From NCBI GenBank assembly GCA_029776465.1, contig JAKOTC010000002.1, positions 1 through 7,318 on the forward strand: DNA of 7,318 bases, read 5' to 3'. Positions within the stretch are counted from its first letter, which is position 1, and each line of letters begins with the position of its first letter. The notes beneath the pieces were generated by a model. The model was not told the DNA's origin and searched no databases. It was given only the letters and a program-made list of their open reading frames with translations. The DNA is from Bacillota bacterium (GTDB taxonomy: Bacteria > Bacillota > Clostridia > Oscillospirales > JAKOTC01). A program made the position numbers and the translations under genes. Positions 6,431 through 7,318 of the stretch are shown piece after piece.

Positions 6431-6437
6431 AAGGAGA
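6431..6437 (+). promoter_or_regulatory. Ribosome binding site of polA (supports TTG start)
   Basis: AAGGAGA precedes TTG 6443 by five bases, which is the main evidence that TTG is the initiation codon. Confidence 0.85.
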
Positions 6438-6442
6438 CTGTT

Positions 6443-7318
6443 TTGATATTAGTTATTGATGGAAACAGCATATTAAACCGTGCTTTTTATGGGATCAGGC
6501 TTCTGACCACCAAACAGGGCCTTCCCATCAATGGCGTATTCGGTTTTCTTCAAATTTTAAACAGTCTGCAGGACCAGGTACACCCTGACGGGATCGTTGT
6601 GGCTTTTGACCTGCCGGATAAGACCTTTCGCCACACCCTGTACACGGAATATAAAGCCGGACGGAAGGGAATGCCCGAGGAATTGGCAGTTCAGCTTCCC
6701 CTCACCAAAGAAGTGTTGGAAGCCATGGGCTGCACATTGCTGACCTGTCCGGGCTGGGAGGCCGACGACATTTTGGGAACGGTGGCTCGGAAGGCCGCGG
6801 AGGCCGGCGAGGATTGTGTGATTGCCACCGGGGACCGGGACAGCCTTCAATTGGTCAGCCCGCGCACCAAGGTTCGGCTGGCCTACACTAAAATGGGGCG
6901 GCCTGAGTCTACCCTTTTTGACATGGATAAGTTTTATGAGGAATATAAGACTACTCCTGACCATCTGGTGGATCTAAAGGCCCTGATGGGGGATAGCTCA
7001 GATAATATACCCGGCGTTCCCGGCATCGGTGAAAAGACGGCGGTGGATTTAATCAGCCGTTTTGGCTCTCTTGACGGAGTTTATGAGAACCTGAGCAGTT
7101 CCGATATTAAGGCGGGCGTGAGAGCCAAGCTGGAGGCGGGCAGGGAGATGGCCTATTTGTCCAGAGAACTGGCCACTATCCGATGTGACGCTCCCATTGA
7201 GGTGGATTTTGAGGCCATCAAGGCCAAACAGATGGATCGCCAGGCCCTTCGGGCCTTATTTATCAAACTGGAGTTTTTTAAATTCATGTCCAAATACGGC
7301 CTTGAAAAGGTTGAGGCC
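6443..7318 (+). CDS. polA: DNA polymerase I, N-terminal 5'-3' exonuclease domain (C-terminus outside window)
   Basis: The frame is open for 292 codons to the window end; full PolA is usually about 850-930 residues. Only the 5'-nuclease (FEN-like) domain is present. It removes RNA primers and flaps during Okazaki fragment maturation and excision repair. Motifs and metal-binding acids seen: VIDGNS with Asp6, VAFD with Asp56, TFRHTLYTEYKAGR (61-74), WEADD (105-109), TGDRDSLQLV (129-138, Asp131 and Asp133), LMGDSSDNIPG (161-171, Asp164 and Asp167) and the helix-hairpin-helix GVPGIGEKTA (171-180). The start is the unusual TTG at 6443, six bases after AAGGAG (6431-6436); no in-frame ATG lies near, and the product then begins MILVIDGN as in the family. 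It is divergent from spoVAC, with its own promoter. Confidence 0.97.
   Translation, partial: MILVIDGNSILNRAFYGIRLLTTKQGLPINGVFGFLQILNSLQDQVHPDGIVVAFDLPDKTFRHTLYTEYKAGRKGMPEELAVQLPLTKEVLEAMGCTLLTCPGWEADDILGTVARKAAEAGEDCVIATGDRDSLQLVSPRTKVRLAYTKMGRPESTLFDMDKFYEEYKTTPDHLVDLKALMGDSSDNIPGVPGIGEKTAVDLISRFGSLDGVYENLSSSDIKAGVRAKLEAGREMAYLSRELATIRCDAPIEVDFEAIKAKQMDRQALRALFIKLEFFKFMSKYGLEKVEA

Noticed and set aside
6557..6964. Minus-strand open frame opposite polA
   Set aside because: Shadow of the strongly conserved exonuclease domain.

Overview
The window looks like chromosomal DNA from an endospore-forming Firmicute, probably a clostridial lineage of medium GC content. The main reason is a compact spoVAC-spoVAD-spoVAE operon, which is found only in spore formers. 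Shine-Dalgarno sites are strong (AAGGAG type), promoters are sigma-A-like, and one start codon is TTG, all in keeping with this group. The genus cannot be named from the sequence alone.

Layout. On the minus strand, reading from right to left, come spoVAC (6229-5750), spoVAD (5753-4737), spoVAEb (4708-4352) and a membrane-anchored, degenerate LytR-CpsA-Psr (LCP)-like gene (4340-3618). These four form one tightly packed operon that ends at a 13-bp perfect hairpin (3459-3490). Abutting the hairpin is an extended -10 sigma-A-type promoter for a P-type Ca2+-ATPase gene (3378-749). This gene is interrupted by an in-frame TAG and a one-base deletion. Past it is the 5' part of comM/yifB (617 to beyond position 1). 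On the plus strand, polA (DNA polymerase I) starts at 6443 and runs off the right end. It is divergent from the spoVA operon across a 213-bp intergenic region.

How the genes relate. SpoVAC, SpoVAD and SpoVAE belong to the channel complex that moves Ca2+-dipicolinic acid into the forming spore and releases it at germination. A SERCA/PMCA-like Ca2+ pump next to them could be related in function, but it is broken as read here. polA and comM act on DNA and are probably only neighbours.

Points worth a second look: (i) the LCP-like gene at the end of the spoVA operon, which has lost the usual LCP active-site residues; (ii) its TAG stop, followed in frame by 41 sense codons that end at a TAA one base before the terminator-like hairpin; (iii) the two lesions in an otherwise well-preserved Ca2+-ATPase gene; (iv) the repeated use of TAG in this stretch. 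Sequencing error or recent gene decay is the simplest reading of the ATPase lesions. I found no mobile element, CRISPR array, tRNA or rRNA.
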